In this document: positions 23,308 through 34,600 of the stretch, piece by piece
Numbering within the stretch: position 1 is the first letter of the stretch
Layout of the letters: the number at the start of each line of letters is the position of its first letter
From: Fomitopsis serialis
Lineage: Eukaryota; Basidiomycota; Agaricomycetes; Polyporales; Fomitopsidaceae
Length of the DNA stretch: 64,000 bases
NCBI RefSeq assembly: GCF_022376445.1
Contig: NW_025954979.1
Coordinates: 431,203-495,202, forward strand
Direction: 5' to 3'
Made by a program: the position numbers and the translations under genes
The notes under the pieces: generated by a model
Databases searched by the model: none
The model's input: only the letters and a program-made list of their open reading frames with translations
What the model was told of the DNA's origin: nothing

Positions 23308-25757
23308 ATGTCAGAAATAGAAGACGAATACGATGCATATTACTCGCCGGTGGATCTCGAAGGTGTCTGCTTGTCCCAAAGTCCTCGCGCCGACCCACCG
23401 CACGCCGCGGTCTCGGAACCTGCTTCACAGTCTACAGCACCTGAGACTTCTGACGACGAGTTCGACGCATACGACTTCTCAGAGTTTACGACGGAAGACC
23501 TCGCGCAGATCGACGCTACACTCGGTAACAATGCCGCCTCTATTCCAAACGCCCCATATGCGCCGAATAACAACCATGACGGCAACAAACCAGGAGGTCC
23601 TGTGATTGAAATCAAGCTGGAGGCGGAGCCTGCTGACTTCTCTGCATATGTGAAGGCATCGACGAGGGACGTTCCGCCATATCGCCCGCCAGTGCGCGAT
23701 ACCCGCAGCCCCTTCCGACGGTTTCGAAGTTGGAATAAGCACTTCTCTGTGTCCGATTTAGTGGGTCCCGCTTGGTATGCATCCCGAAGTGACATCCAGG
23801 GATCCATGCCTCATTCTGCCATCTGCCTACAGGTGCGAAGTGCAGTTTGACTATGGCCTCCGGCAGAAGCGACACTTGAAACCTGAGCAGAGGCCGGAAT
23901 CATTCGTGACGGACGAAGGCAAGACTATCAGTGTAGACAAGGGTGTCGCACAACAGAACCATCGTGTCATTACTCGTGGGCAGGTTTGTGTCTTCTCGTG
24001 GGACATCAGCAGAAATTTACATCCCTCAGTCGGTCCATAAAGTTTTGGAGCGTGAAGTGCGCCCGGAAGAAGTACAGATTGAGATCACGACCCAGGAGGA
24101 ACGCTGGGGATTACGGTATGTTGATCAATGTGTACATGTCGAGCACGATCTCCTCACACCACGCGACAGCCTCGTGAACATGCTAGCATGCCTCGACTCG
24201 CTCATGGAATCTGGCCTCTCTGTAGCTATCACGCTTCTTTCGTGGCTTGTCATAGCTTAACGCCCCCGCAGCGCGAAATGCCCGTATTCGGCATCGTACA
24301 CGACCAAATCGTCGTCGGGATCATCGTGAGTCTTTCGTCAGTATGTTCTTGACCATCCACCGAACACATTCCTCAGGATGAGCTGGTCCGCAAAACCGCA
24401 CCGCCATCAACACCACCTCCAGAGCAGAAGCGCCGCAAAGGCCGCCCTCCTGGAAGCGGAAAGGGCGCAAATAAGCGTGCTTCCCCTTCTACCCCAACGA
24501 AGGGCAGCAGCAAGAAGTCACGTCGAACGCCTGAGGTCACGCAGCCTCAATTAACGTCGTACTTCCACGCAGCAGTGCAGGTACCAGAGCGGGATGACAT
24601 TGAGTCTGTCTTTGCCGTGCGCTCACCGGCTGATGCGGAGGTCTCTACGCGACATACGGACCAGCAGGCTCATCTCGACGTGGGAGACGATGGCCAGTTC
24701 ATCGTTGCGCCCCCTTCGTCGTATATTATACACATCTCAGACACGAAGACGCGTCGCACACCGAGCCTCCCGCCTGACGAAGACACACTTTCCGCTCGCC
24801 TACAGCTCATGCTCTACCACCGCTTGTTAAACAGCCTCCTCCGCCCACCCTCGCCAACGAAATCCAGGAAGACCTCCCAACCACCCACCGACTCCTCCCC
24901 GCCACCCATCGACTTCCCCGCAATATGGAAAAGGCTCAGCCTCGACCCCAAACGGACATTCTCCGCCACCTTCATGCACGACGCGGGTCTCCAGACCATC
25001 AAATGTCTGGACGACCTCACCGCGGCGTGGCACCACGCCGTCTCTGCGTTGCAAGTATCCGGCGTCGACCGGACGCTCACCGTCGTGTATCGCCTGCAGC
25101 CCTCTCATGCGCAGAGGGCGAGGATAATTCCCGATCAGGAGGCGGTAGATCTGGCTCGTGCGATTGAGGCAAGCCTGAACGAAGCGCCGCGCGTATGGGC
25201 TGGCGGCGACGACCAGCTCGCGCAGGCCATCACGGAGAGCATCAAGGAAACTGCTCTTGACAACGGGCAGGAGGACGCTGTCGCCGAGGTTGTGGGCGCA
25301 GTACCGGACACGCTGACCCCGAGTGCGGAAGACCTTGGCGGGAAGGAGGATACGTTGCGCAGAGAGACAACAGTTGCTCAAGACGACGACAAGTCTTCCG
25401 ATGCGCGAGACACTACAGTAGAGCTGCAGGGTAACGACTCCGATGGCGAGGAAATGCAGATATCCGCTGCCGAGCTGGACGTGGAGGCGCGCATACTTGG
25501 GTCGAAAGAGTTCATGGTCGACGACAAGCTGCTGGACGACTACCTCGATAGCGTTCTGCAGTGGTGGCTCGGGCAGCGACCGCCAAAAGGCGTTGACATT
25601 GAGCTGACCCGGCGATGTTTGTGAGTATTATGCCGCTTTATGCTGTACGCGTGTCTGACCGTGCGTGAATGCTGATAGGAACTGCGAGTACGTGGAGGGC
25701 TGCGAGTGGCGAGCTAAGAAGGCGATGGAGACTCGACAGAGCGTCTTGGATGCATGA
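23308..25757 (+). CDS. EXO5: Exonuclease V homologue (EXO5/DEM1 family)
   Basis: About eight exons, roughly 690 residues, all in frame. The N-terminus is acidic (SEIEDEYDAYYSP). Family signatures follow: LVGPAWCEVQFDYGLRQ with the first cluster Cys, HKVLEREVRPEEV, TQEERWGLRLVNMLACL, REMPVFGIVHDQIVVGIIDEL with the metal-binding Asp, YIIHISDTKTR with the DxK half of the PD-(D/E)xK site, and the C-terminal Cys group RCLNCEYVEGCEW, which with the first Cys would hold a 4Fe-4S cluster. It degrades single-stranded DNA in mitochondria or nucleus. Two insertions stand out: an AT-hook-like KRRKGRPPGSGKG (24431-24463) and a PCNA-box-like QPQLTSYF (24542-24565). The tail between 25200 and 25500 is acidic and low-complexity. 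Confidence 0.88.
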
Positions 25758-26006
25758 GCGTGTCTACCGTGGGCAGTAGCGGACGGAAGTTGGTATGGTG
25801 TCTCACTAGTTGGATTTCGAAGGGATTATGGATATGTATGGACGTTCGGATGTACCTCGTGTTGTTGTTCTGCTATCGTTGCAAGATGTATGTAGTTGCC
25901 ACCACAATATTGTCACCATTGAGGTATCGTTCATTGTACATCGTGTATGAATGTCTAAGTGAACACATCGTAGGACAGTAACAGCCCCGATTGAAAAACA
26001 GGTTCA
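25758..26006. other. Convergent spacer
   Basis: AT-richer 250 bp between the EXO5 3' end and the 3' end of the next minus-strand gene. Confidence 0.4.
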
Positions 26007-27773
26007 TCAAGGATTGGGCCGCCTCAACCCTGAAATCAGTACCATGGACTCAATAACGGTCAAACCTGCGAGCTTTTGAAGGTCCTCTTCCAACTTGTCT
26101 TTGCGACTCTCCGAGATGAAGTCTCGCGTAGCGTCGATCATGGCCCCATTCTTCAACCCGATGCGCTCTAGCTTGCTGGCATACACCTCTGGCGACAGCC
26201 TCAGAGATTCGAGGTACCGCCTGACGTCAGGGTCTATAATTTGATGGGTAGCAGGCAGTGAGTCTGAAGGGGCCACTTGAACCGAAGACTCGCCAGTAGG
26301 CGCGCGTGATGACGACCGGACGGCGGCGTCGGCGACAAGGTCCTCCGGCTGCTCTGATTGCGAGGGCGGCGCGGATGTGCCCATACCCGGGCCGACATTA
26401 CCAGAGACCTGTCCATCCACGTTATGACTTGATGCTCCACTCTTAACGTTTTAACAATGCCTGCACTCACTGTAGTAGACGGCCTCGGGGTGATCACCGT
26501 GTTGGCACCACTTGGGCGTTGTTCTTGAGTTGGTTGAGAGGTTGAGGGATTGGACGTTATACCCGGCGCTCGAACGTCTTGGGGAGACGAAGGTGAAGAG
26601 GACATAGTCTCTAGGATGGATTTCGACGTAGACGCAGTCTGCGGCAGCACTTCAGATGAGGTGATTGGCGGTCCAGCAACAGAGCGAGACATCGCATCTT
26701 TGGAGTGTCGCGACAAATTTTGTATTGGCGCAACAGCGCCATCAGATTCCGATTTGAGGCGCTTCAGACTCGGCTGCACAGGGTACTCTCTGTGTAACGA
26801 TCAAGGTCAGATACCGCGTCAGAAATACGGGGGAGACATACCCATTGGGGACAGTGTGTCCAACGTTCTTCCTCTTTGAAGAGGTGCGGTGCACTCCACC
26901 GGGAATGGGAGGCTCTGAGTTGACTGGTTGAGAGACAGGACGGTCTGAGAAGGGCAGCAGAGGCTCCTCGAGAGGTTCCAGCTGCGGTTGAGGCGACGAC
27001 GGCCCAAGAATGGGCGGAAGGAGGGGACGTGAGGGTCCACTAAAGTCACGAGGTTCGGGCAACTTTTTGACCTGCCGGACAGCTGTTAGGTCCACATCTG
27101 GCATGCCAATGGGAGGGAGGCGGGGACGCCCAGGGCCGGACCAATCGATATATTCACGCAGACCCGTGATGGGTGGTGCAGGTTTAAGAATTGGCTCAAG
27201 GCGCGGACGTCCGGGTCCGGCATAGTCCAGAGCTTTAGGCGGCGCTCCGGCCTCTCCTACGGCAGTTGTGTCCAGCTTTGCACCAATGCGACCCAAGCGC
27301 AAACGTACAGGTCCAACGTGGTCGGGAGCTTGGTCGGGAGCGTCAGGTTTTCCCAATCCCATGGATCTCGTCCGCCGGCGACCAGTCATTGAGATGGATC
27401 GTAACTTGTCGTCCACTACTATGGCATTTACTGTATGTTGGACATATGCTAGCTCTTGAAACCGAGTAACAACTCACCCAGTCTTTTGTGACTCGCCAAA
27501 GAGAAAGTGTACGTCCTGTGTCACCGCACTGAGTCTGACTGAGGAGCCTTCACCAAAGAGGCTCCGGGTCTCTCGAACACCGTTCGTTTGAATTCCAGTT
27601 GCAACTTGTAACTTCAGAAACAAGCACTGGAGCTCCAAAGAAGGAGCCTGAGATAGTAACAAGGGCAGCCAGATGGCAGTTGTGGGCCAGGATGATTCAA
27701 GTTCGAGCTGGCAACGTCTCGATATCCATACTGGGTCTGACGATCTCCGATCCGCTCGAGCTCCGACGTTCAT
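26007..27773 (-). CDS. Unknown protein with GPGRPRL repeats and a conserved C-terminal module (paralogue A)
   Basis: Four exons are predicted on the minus strand, about 500 residues, starting MNVGARADRRSS. Exon 2 holds four imperfect repeats of roughly 27 residues, each with a core like DYAGPGRPRLEPI, DWSGPGRPRLPPI or DFSGPSRPLLPPI; the first is degenerate (DHVGPVRLRLGRI). A basic RRRTRS stretch precedes them. The middle is Ser/Thr/Pro-rich and probably disordered. The last 80 residues form a compact helical-looking module (DPDVRRYLESLRLSPEVYAS ... SRKDKLEEDLQKLAGLT ... LISGLRRP) shared with the next gene. No family recognised. The basic, proline-rich repeats suggest a nuclear or DNA-associated role, which is inference only. 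The 5' end is the least certain part. Confidence 0.6.
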
Positions 27774-27995
27774 TGACTGACTACTACTATTAGTAAGTTA
27801 CTGGGTCATACTGCAACCATACTGTATCCTTCTCCGCATCGACGTTGCACAATGCAACGCGAGGGTCGGTCCCACTACCGTGCGCGAAATCTAGATCTAA
27901 GTACTACTAGGTTACCAGGATGGCAAGTATAGTTGAACGTAGATGCAACCTACCGTTTGACTCAACTGTGCGTACGAAGTCCAATGGATCATTTC
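27774..27995. other. Short spacer between paralogues
   Basis: 222 bp; serves as promoter of paralogue A. Confidence 0.4.
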
Positions 27996-30177
27996 TCACC
28001 CATTCGCCGGTCGCCTCAATCCTGAGATGAGAATCATAGACTCGGCCACGGTCAACCCCGCCAACTTCTGGAGATCCTCCTCAAGTTTATCCTTGCGGCT
28101 ATCGGGGACGAAGTTCTTCGTAGCATTCAGAATGATCCCGTTGCTTAGACCGACGAGCTCTAGCTTGCTCGCATAGACCTCCGGCGACAAGCCCAGCGAC
28201 TTGACGTATTGTGCGACATCAGGATCGATCCCTGCAGGAGCAGCGGGCAGTGGATTTGGCAGGATAGTCTGGGTGGAATGGCTATTGCCGACACTTCCAT
28301 GATGTGGGCCTGCGAGGCCAGCTACATTCCCTCCTGCGATGAGAGTCGGGGTTGCCTCTTTCACCGGAGCCGACTCAGACAATGTCAGGCCGCTGGGCTC
28401 GTGCCCTTTAGAAGAACCCCGTTGGTTCGTATCAAAAGGTGACGGCGATGGCACTGGCCGCTTGCGGGACGAGGCAACATCGCAAGACGTCTCTCCGTCC
28501 ACAGAAAAGTTGGTCGACACCAAGGTCTGCCGGACAGCGCTCGTGCTGGGCGTAGTTCCGGAAGGGGGCGTAGCCGTTCGAAGATTGTTGTAGGTCTGAG
28601 GATGCTCGGTGTCCTTCAGAGAGACTGCTTTCCGGACTCGTGAAGCGTCCCAGTGGCTGCCGTGGCCGGCCAAAGGCGAGGGTAGTTCGACCTCCGGCTT
28701 GCGACTGGGGCCAGAGGTGCTGACTCGGATCTGAGAATTTGTACCGCATGCCTGAGTGAGTGCGCCAGCATTGGAATGGGGGGAGGTCACAGCAACATTT
28801 GAGGCCTGTGTTGATGTCCTCGAGACGTCTGGCGCGAGTTTGGTGCGCTTGAGCTCTGGCTTCCAAGAACGTCGCCTGAACAGAGGTCATTAGTTCCGTC
28901 GCATCCGTTTTCGGGCGCAAGACGTGTAAATGACTCACTGCTCATCTGTGCATTCGTCCTCGCCAGATTCACGTTTCCTCTTTGTCCGAGACACTTGGCT
29001 ATCATTGGACACAAGTCGAGACTGCTGCATTGGCCGACCTCCAAGTCCAACTGCCAGTGAATTGGGAGACGAATGAGGCAGGGGCTGTCCGAATCTTACT
29101 AGGGTCTCAACGTGCGGGGCTGTACTGGTCGCCCTGTCTACGAGCAGACCGTGTTTGACTGGCAGCGCACGCCGCGAAAGAGTGAATTCGAGTGCCCTAT
29201 GTTGTGAATGGAGTTTCAGAGGTGTTTCTGGTGACAGCCTGCTGTCGAGCAATGGGGTCGGGAAACGGGGCGACGCAGATGGTTTGCGTATGAACCGGGG
29301 TGGCTCGAGGGAGCGCTGAGATGCTACACCTATAGACGTACTCGGCGATGAACCGGATTGCGTCAACGGTGCTTGGGAAACCGGCAAATGCGCTGTCTGG
29401 AGTGGGAGCAAAGGTTGAGATCGTACTTGCATAATTTTGGGTTCAGCACTGCCGTTCGCAGAGCCCGCTGGTTCGGCTACCATCTCACGCGCGACTGGCG
29501 ATTCCTCGAGGGTTCCCGCAACAGCAACAGCCAGAGGTACTGACTGGCGACGTGGACTCCGTGCGTCAGTTGGTGTGGGCGTGACTCTCCGTGCATCAGT
29601 TGGTGTGGGCGTGGCTCTCCGTGCGTCGATGGTGTTGAGCACCACACCTGTCTCGGCGTCCATTTGCAAGGCGAATTGTGCGTGAGAATGCCTTCGGGCC
29701 CCTCTGCACGGCAATTGTAAACTTCAGTTGAGTCGGAAGACCATGTAGCAGCCTCTTACTTTGCTGTACCAACGCCTTTCATCTTCGCCTTTTCGGTCTG
29801 TGTACCGGTAGTCAAGATTTTGGATTTGATGGTGCCGCTTATGTTGGCGCGAGACTGCTCTCGCGGATCTTGCTTCTCATTTGGAGTGCATGACACTAAT
29901 GGTGACAGCGAGCGCGGGGAGTTGATAGGGGTTAATGGGGACAGTGAGCGCGAAAAGTCGACGGGAGAACTGAGGGGAGATAAGGGGGACAGAGGAGACA
30001 ATGAGCGAGGAGAGTGGGGGGACCTGTAACCTGATCAGCTTTCCTAGTGGTCGTGCTCTTCAAGTCATTGACAGACCTTGTGCGTCCTGTCGGCGAGACA
30101 GCATGTGAGCCAGAACTTGGTGCAGGGCGTGGTGCTGGTTTACTTCGATGACCCTCAGACCGTCTTGGAATCGCCAT
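27996..30177 (-). CDS. Unknown Ser/Pro-rich protein with the same C-terminal module (paralogue B)
   Basis: At least four exons on the minus strand, starting MAIPRRSEGHRSKPAPRPAP at a good ATG context. Next come short tandem motifs of the type SLSPLSP / SPRSLSPL (29.9-30.0 kb), then two copies of ARRxTPTPTD near 29.55-29.65 kb, then Ser/Pro-rich sequence with basic patches (RTKRKRESGED, SSRKRPVPSPSP). The last 80 residues match paralogue A closely (DPDVAQYVKSLGLSPEVYAS ... SRKDKLEEDLQKLAGLT). Apart from this module the two proteins are hardly alignable, so an old duplication with fast divergence of the disordered part is inferred. Function unknown. An upstream open segment at 30178-30374 lacks an ATG and was left out. 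Confidence 0.55.
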
Positions 30178-30477
30178 TGTGAAGCGACGACAACAGAGTC
30201 GAAGGACAATGTCCGGAGAGGAGCCCATTCAGCCGTCTCACCGAAGGGTATCGGACAGCCGACATGTCGTCTCACGAAACATGATGGGGTGGGCCGACGT
30301 TGGCCGACCAAAATTGTCTCACCAAAGAGGATGGGGTCGGCCGAGGCCAAGGCGGAGGCAGTCAAGACGGGCAAGATGGCCTTGCAAGGCGGTGTTTAGT
30401 AGATATTGTAGTTCATACTGACTGGTACTACAATAAAATTGAATGGCATGATAACACCAATGTTAGTGCAGTTGTGA

Positions 30478-31340
30478 CCTTCTTGGCTCACCCAAGACAT
30501 TCCACTGCCCGACCATCGGCTGGGCCACTGTTCCCAACCAATTCTCGCCTTGACCCAGCCGACCTTCTTAGAACCTTCTTGACTTACCCAAGCCAATCCA
30601 CTGACCGACCATCGGCTGGGCTACTGTTCCAAACCGATTCTCGTCTTGACCCAGCCGACCATTTTGACTCACCCAATACAATGCATGAGCCGAGCGTCGG
30701 CTGAGGGGATTTTCCCAGCCGGTGTCCGTCTTGACTCAGCCGACCTTCTTAGAACCTTCTTGACTTACCCAAGCCAATCCACTGACCGACAATTGGCTGG
30801 GCTACTGTTCCAAACCGATTCTCGTCTTGACCCAGCCGACCATTTTGACTCACCCAATACAATGCATGAGCCGAGCGTCGGCTGAGGGGATTTTCCCAGC
30901 CGATGTCCGTCTTGACTCAGCCGACCTTCTTAGAACCTTCTTGACTTACCCAAGCCAATCCCCTGACCGACCATCGGCTGGGCTACTGTTCCCAACCGAT
31001 TCTCGTCTTGACCCAGCCGACCATTTCAACTCACCCAATACAATGCGTGAGCCGAGCGTCGGCTGAGGGGATTTTCCCAGCCAATGTCCATCTTGACTCA
31101 GCCGACCTTCTTGGACCTTCTTGACTCACTCAAGCCAATCCATGAACCGACCATCGGCTGGGCCACTGTTTCCAACCGATTCTCGTCTTGACCCAGCCGA
31201 CCATTTTGACTCACCCAATACAATGCATGAGCTGAGCATTGGCTGAGGGGATTTTCCCAGCCGATGTCCGTCTTGACTCAGCGGACCTTCTTGGACCTTC
31301 TTGACTCACCAAAGCCAATCCGCTAACTGGTTGTGCATGT
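30478..31340. repeat. 181 bp tandem satellite, about 4.7 copies, built from two half units
   Basis: The anchor GACCTTCTT recurs at 30561, 30742, 30923, 31104 and 31284, giving periods of 181, 181, 181 and 180. Each unit contains two diverged halves of about 93 and 88 bp. Both end in CGTCTTGACYCAG and carry a GGCTGGG or GGCTGAG core, so the 181-mer is a higher-order dimer. Copies differ by a few substitutions. One strand stays open in some frames by chance, but the frame shifts each unit. Confidence 0.9.
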
Positions 31341-31509
31341 TGGTTGGCATTGCCTATTAGCCAAGACGGGCTAGTTCAAAGTAGAGTGTATACCAGTCTG
31401 AGCTCTTGTCAAGGCGGATAATATTGTGTTCTCAAGACGGAGCATTCTCAAGGCGGAATGGATGTTGCCTTTTTGAGACACACTTGTCAAGGCAAAGTGC
31501 TCACAGCAG

Positions 31510-31693
31510 AGTGTTCAAGGCCGAGTGTTCAAGATGGAGTGTTCAAGACGGAGTGTTCAAGACGGAGTGTTCAAGACGGAGTGTTCAAGACGGAGTGTTC
31601 AGGATGGAGTGCCCAAGACGGAGTGTTCAAGGTGGTGTGTGTTCAAGGCGGTGTGTTCAAGGTGGTGTGTTCAAGGCGGTGTGTTCAAGACGG
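31510..31693. repeat. 14 bp minisatellite, about 13 copies
   Basis: Tandem copies of GTGTTCAAGACGGA, clean in the middle and degenerating at both ends to GTGTTCAAGGCGGT-like variants. It contains the same CAAGACGG core as the surrounding dispersed repeats. Confidence 0.88.
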
Positions 31694-31699
31694 AAGGTT

Positions 31700-34600
31700 T
31701 GCATGTTGTTCAGAGCTTATGGTCTCAGTGAGTATGTGTATTGATGTATGCTCTTTCTTTTACATTCATTGCTTTCAGATTCAATGGCATGGATGTAGTA
31801 CTACTCTGAGTTCAAACATGTCCTATATGTTCTATATGTGTTTACAGAGCTACATGTACATTAGGCCTTGTTAGGCCAACCACTCACGTAGACCACTGAA
31901 CTCATTGTCCTATATGTAAAGAGTACTTTGGCATTGTGTAATCTCAGCTTTTACAGAATTAGGATCTCAGGATAGGTCTCAAAAATGATATGTTGTTTGG
32001 AGATACTGGGAGGCATATAGATTAGTTCGCAGCTTCTGCAAGACAATTGTCACAATTGAGTGCATACAGAAGTTTTATTAACGCTGTGTCCATGGTTTAT
32101 GTTGCTGCTAACAATACTCCGACACAATCTGGCAATGTTGAAGCTTGAAATAGCCAAGAAGGTTATACATGCAGAGCACGTCTTAGACAAACACATCCCA
32201 CGGTTCAATTCTCATACAAATTTATATAGGCCATGTACTATATATAGTTATGCTTGGTACAAAGTTTCATAGCATATGGTGGCACGGGGGTGAAGTTATA
32301 ATGAAAAGAACATCATCCCCGGTGGCTCGGGGATATGGCCGAGGCAATGCCCGAGGGCAAATCACTGGAGAGTGTTTGCGCATTTAGTGAGCGTGCTCCT
32401 ACTACTAACACCAACTTCATGTACATATCCTCTGGTTGTCCATATCATTGTACTTCTATGTCATTGGATACTAATAGAGGTTGTACTGGACATATGATCA
32501 CAGTATTCTGAAGTGTATATTCACTACCAGTGCAGTACAGTTATGAAGAATGTGCGTGAATGTTGGATCAAATGACAATAAGTCTCGTTGCTCAGAGTGA
32601 ACCATCATATATGTACAGTGACAGACAATGATCTCAAATCTTGATTCTCAGTACCCATTCTAGTATGCAAGCAAGGCTGGTGGATTGCACATACCTCATT
32701 GCAATATATGACACCTGTGAGGTAGTCGCCTCACTCATGCTCCCTCTCGTCCAAAATTGCCTACAACTATTCCAACAAACCAGCCTACTTCAAGTAATGG
32801 GCATGTAAGACAGTACACAATTAGGACACCTCACAGGTGAGACAGAAGGCAGTGAGATGGCACGAGAGCAGGACAGCAAGCGTGCAAGACACTTAGTGAG
32901 CAAGGTCAGCAGGCAAGACGGTTGGCAAGCAAGACGATCAGTGGGCAAGACGGTTTGAAGGTAGAGGAATGAAAATACAAGGCGAGTATGAGGCAGGCCA
33001 GGATCGTGCGTGACAACCCTCTAGAGAAGGTAATGCAGCAACCACAGAGGTTGAACCGTACAACCCAATGGCTACATCCCATCACACAGTCACTACGCAC
33101 GGTCGTTGCAAATTCGACCAGCCTGGTTATGCACGTCATACCAGCCATTCGACAGTGATCCTCATGTCGAACCCATCCCAAAGCTTGCTATTTACACCAA
33201 TGTCAGTCTTCCGCGCAGAGACTACAAAGCCCACAGCGTGTCTGCACTATTGCAGCATTGCACTCATAGATGACCGGCTTGCAAGTCAGCTGTCCGTCTC
33301 GAGGTAGGCGCCGACTCTACGATTGGCACGCAAGACGGTCAGTGAGCAAGACGACCAGTGGGCAAGACGGGGGCGCACCAGGATCGTGCGGTACCTCGAC
33401 GAGACTTACCGTGTCACGCTCGCGCTCCTCCCCACTGACACGCGTGCGCTCCAGGCCAGCTTCGTGTAGGCGTTCACCACCAAGCTGCACCGGAAGTTCA
33501 AGCTGCTGATGCTGCATGCCATAGCGACGGCGCTGAGCCTGCAAAGTGCGGAATACTTCCTCGAGACGCGCGAGACGCCGCTCGGGTGCAAGTCGGACGA
33601 GCTCAGCCCGCCCGGATTGGAGAAACGTGCAGAGCAGTCACGGGTGATCACAGAGAAGGCGTTCGGCGTCGTGGTGTCGTGATTCGAGGCGGGCGGTGAT
33701 GGAAGGATGTTGCTGAGCGGTGGGAGCCCTGACTCGGACGGCGACGGCGGCAAGGTCACTTGAGCGGATAGTGTGTGCGAGTAAGATGGCACGCGACTCA
33801 CAAGTGAGACAGCGTGCAACCAGGACGGTGCACGACCAAGGTAGTGCGCAAGCAAGAGGGCGGGCAACCAGGACGGCGCGTAAACAAGACGGTGGATGTG
33901 CAAGACGGTGCTCGCGAGCAAGACGGCGATACATGAGCAAGACGGGACACGAGAAAGCAACTCAAATGCTCACCCTCTCTTTTCTGCCCACCCTCTCGCT
34001 CGCTCGCCCTTCCACCCTCTCGCCTGCATGCCATCCTCAGACGCACTCACCGGCCCTTTCACTCGCTCGCTTGCCCGTGCGCCCGCCTGCTCTTCCACTT
34101 ACCTTCTCGGCCGCTTTCCCGTCCTCTCGCTCGCTCGCCCAACCTCTCACTCATACGCCTGCCCTCTCGTTCGCTCGCTCACCCACCGTCCCACTCACCT
34201 GCAGCCACGAGTTACTCGTCCAGAGACTCGCCATCTATGGACTCACAGTGAGCGATTTGCTTCCATGACCCGCGCAGGAACCTGCACATACCTGTACGTC
34301 TGTACCCGCCACAGCGAGTTCAAACTTGAAGCGTCCAGAGGAAGGTCGGACGCCTGAAGGTAGACCCGGGCTCGGGCTAGTAGCACTGCTGGTGGTGGTC
34401 ACGAGTAGGACGGTTCGCGCGAGCAGCATGGTGTGTAACGAGTACAGCGCGCAGCTAAGACGGCCCGGGTATGCGAGCAGCACGGTGTGAGCAGGAATGT
34501 GCGCCGAGTCAAGACGGCGCGCAGGCAAGACGGTGTGCACGAGCAGGACCGTAGCGCGCGAGTAAGACGGCACACGAGAAGGAATTGGGCCGCCAAGACG

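Noticed and set aside
30646..31066. Open frames inside the 181 bp satellite that give nearly the same protein twice
   Set aside because: They are a by-product of the tandem repeat, and the 181 bp period (not a multiple of 3) breaks any continued frame.
30478..31693. CRISPR-like regular repeats
   Set aside because: Units are contiguous without unique spacers and the genome is eukaryotic.
32710..32842. CACCTGTGAGGT and its complement about 110 bp apart, as possible MITE ends
   Set aside because: Only 12 bp arms, no target duplication recognised.
33720..34268. Leu/Ser/Pro-rich frame of 182 codons
   Set aside because: Arises from the CTCGCTCGC pyrimidine tract and CAAGACGG repeats; low complexity, no start context.
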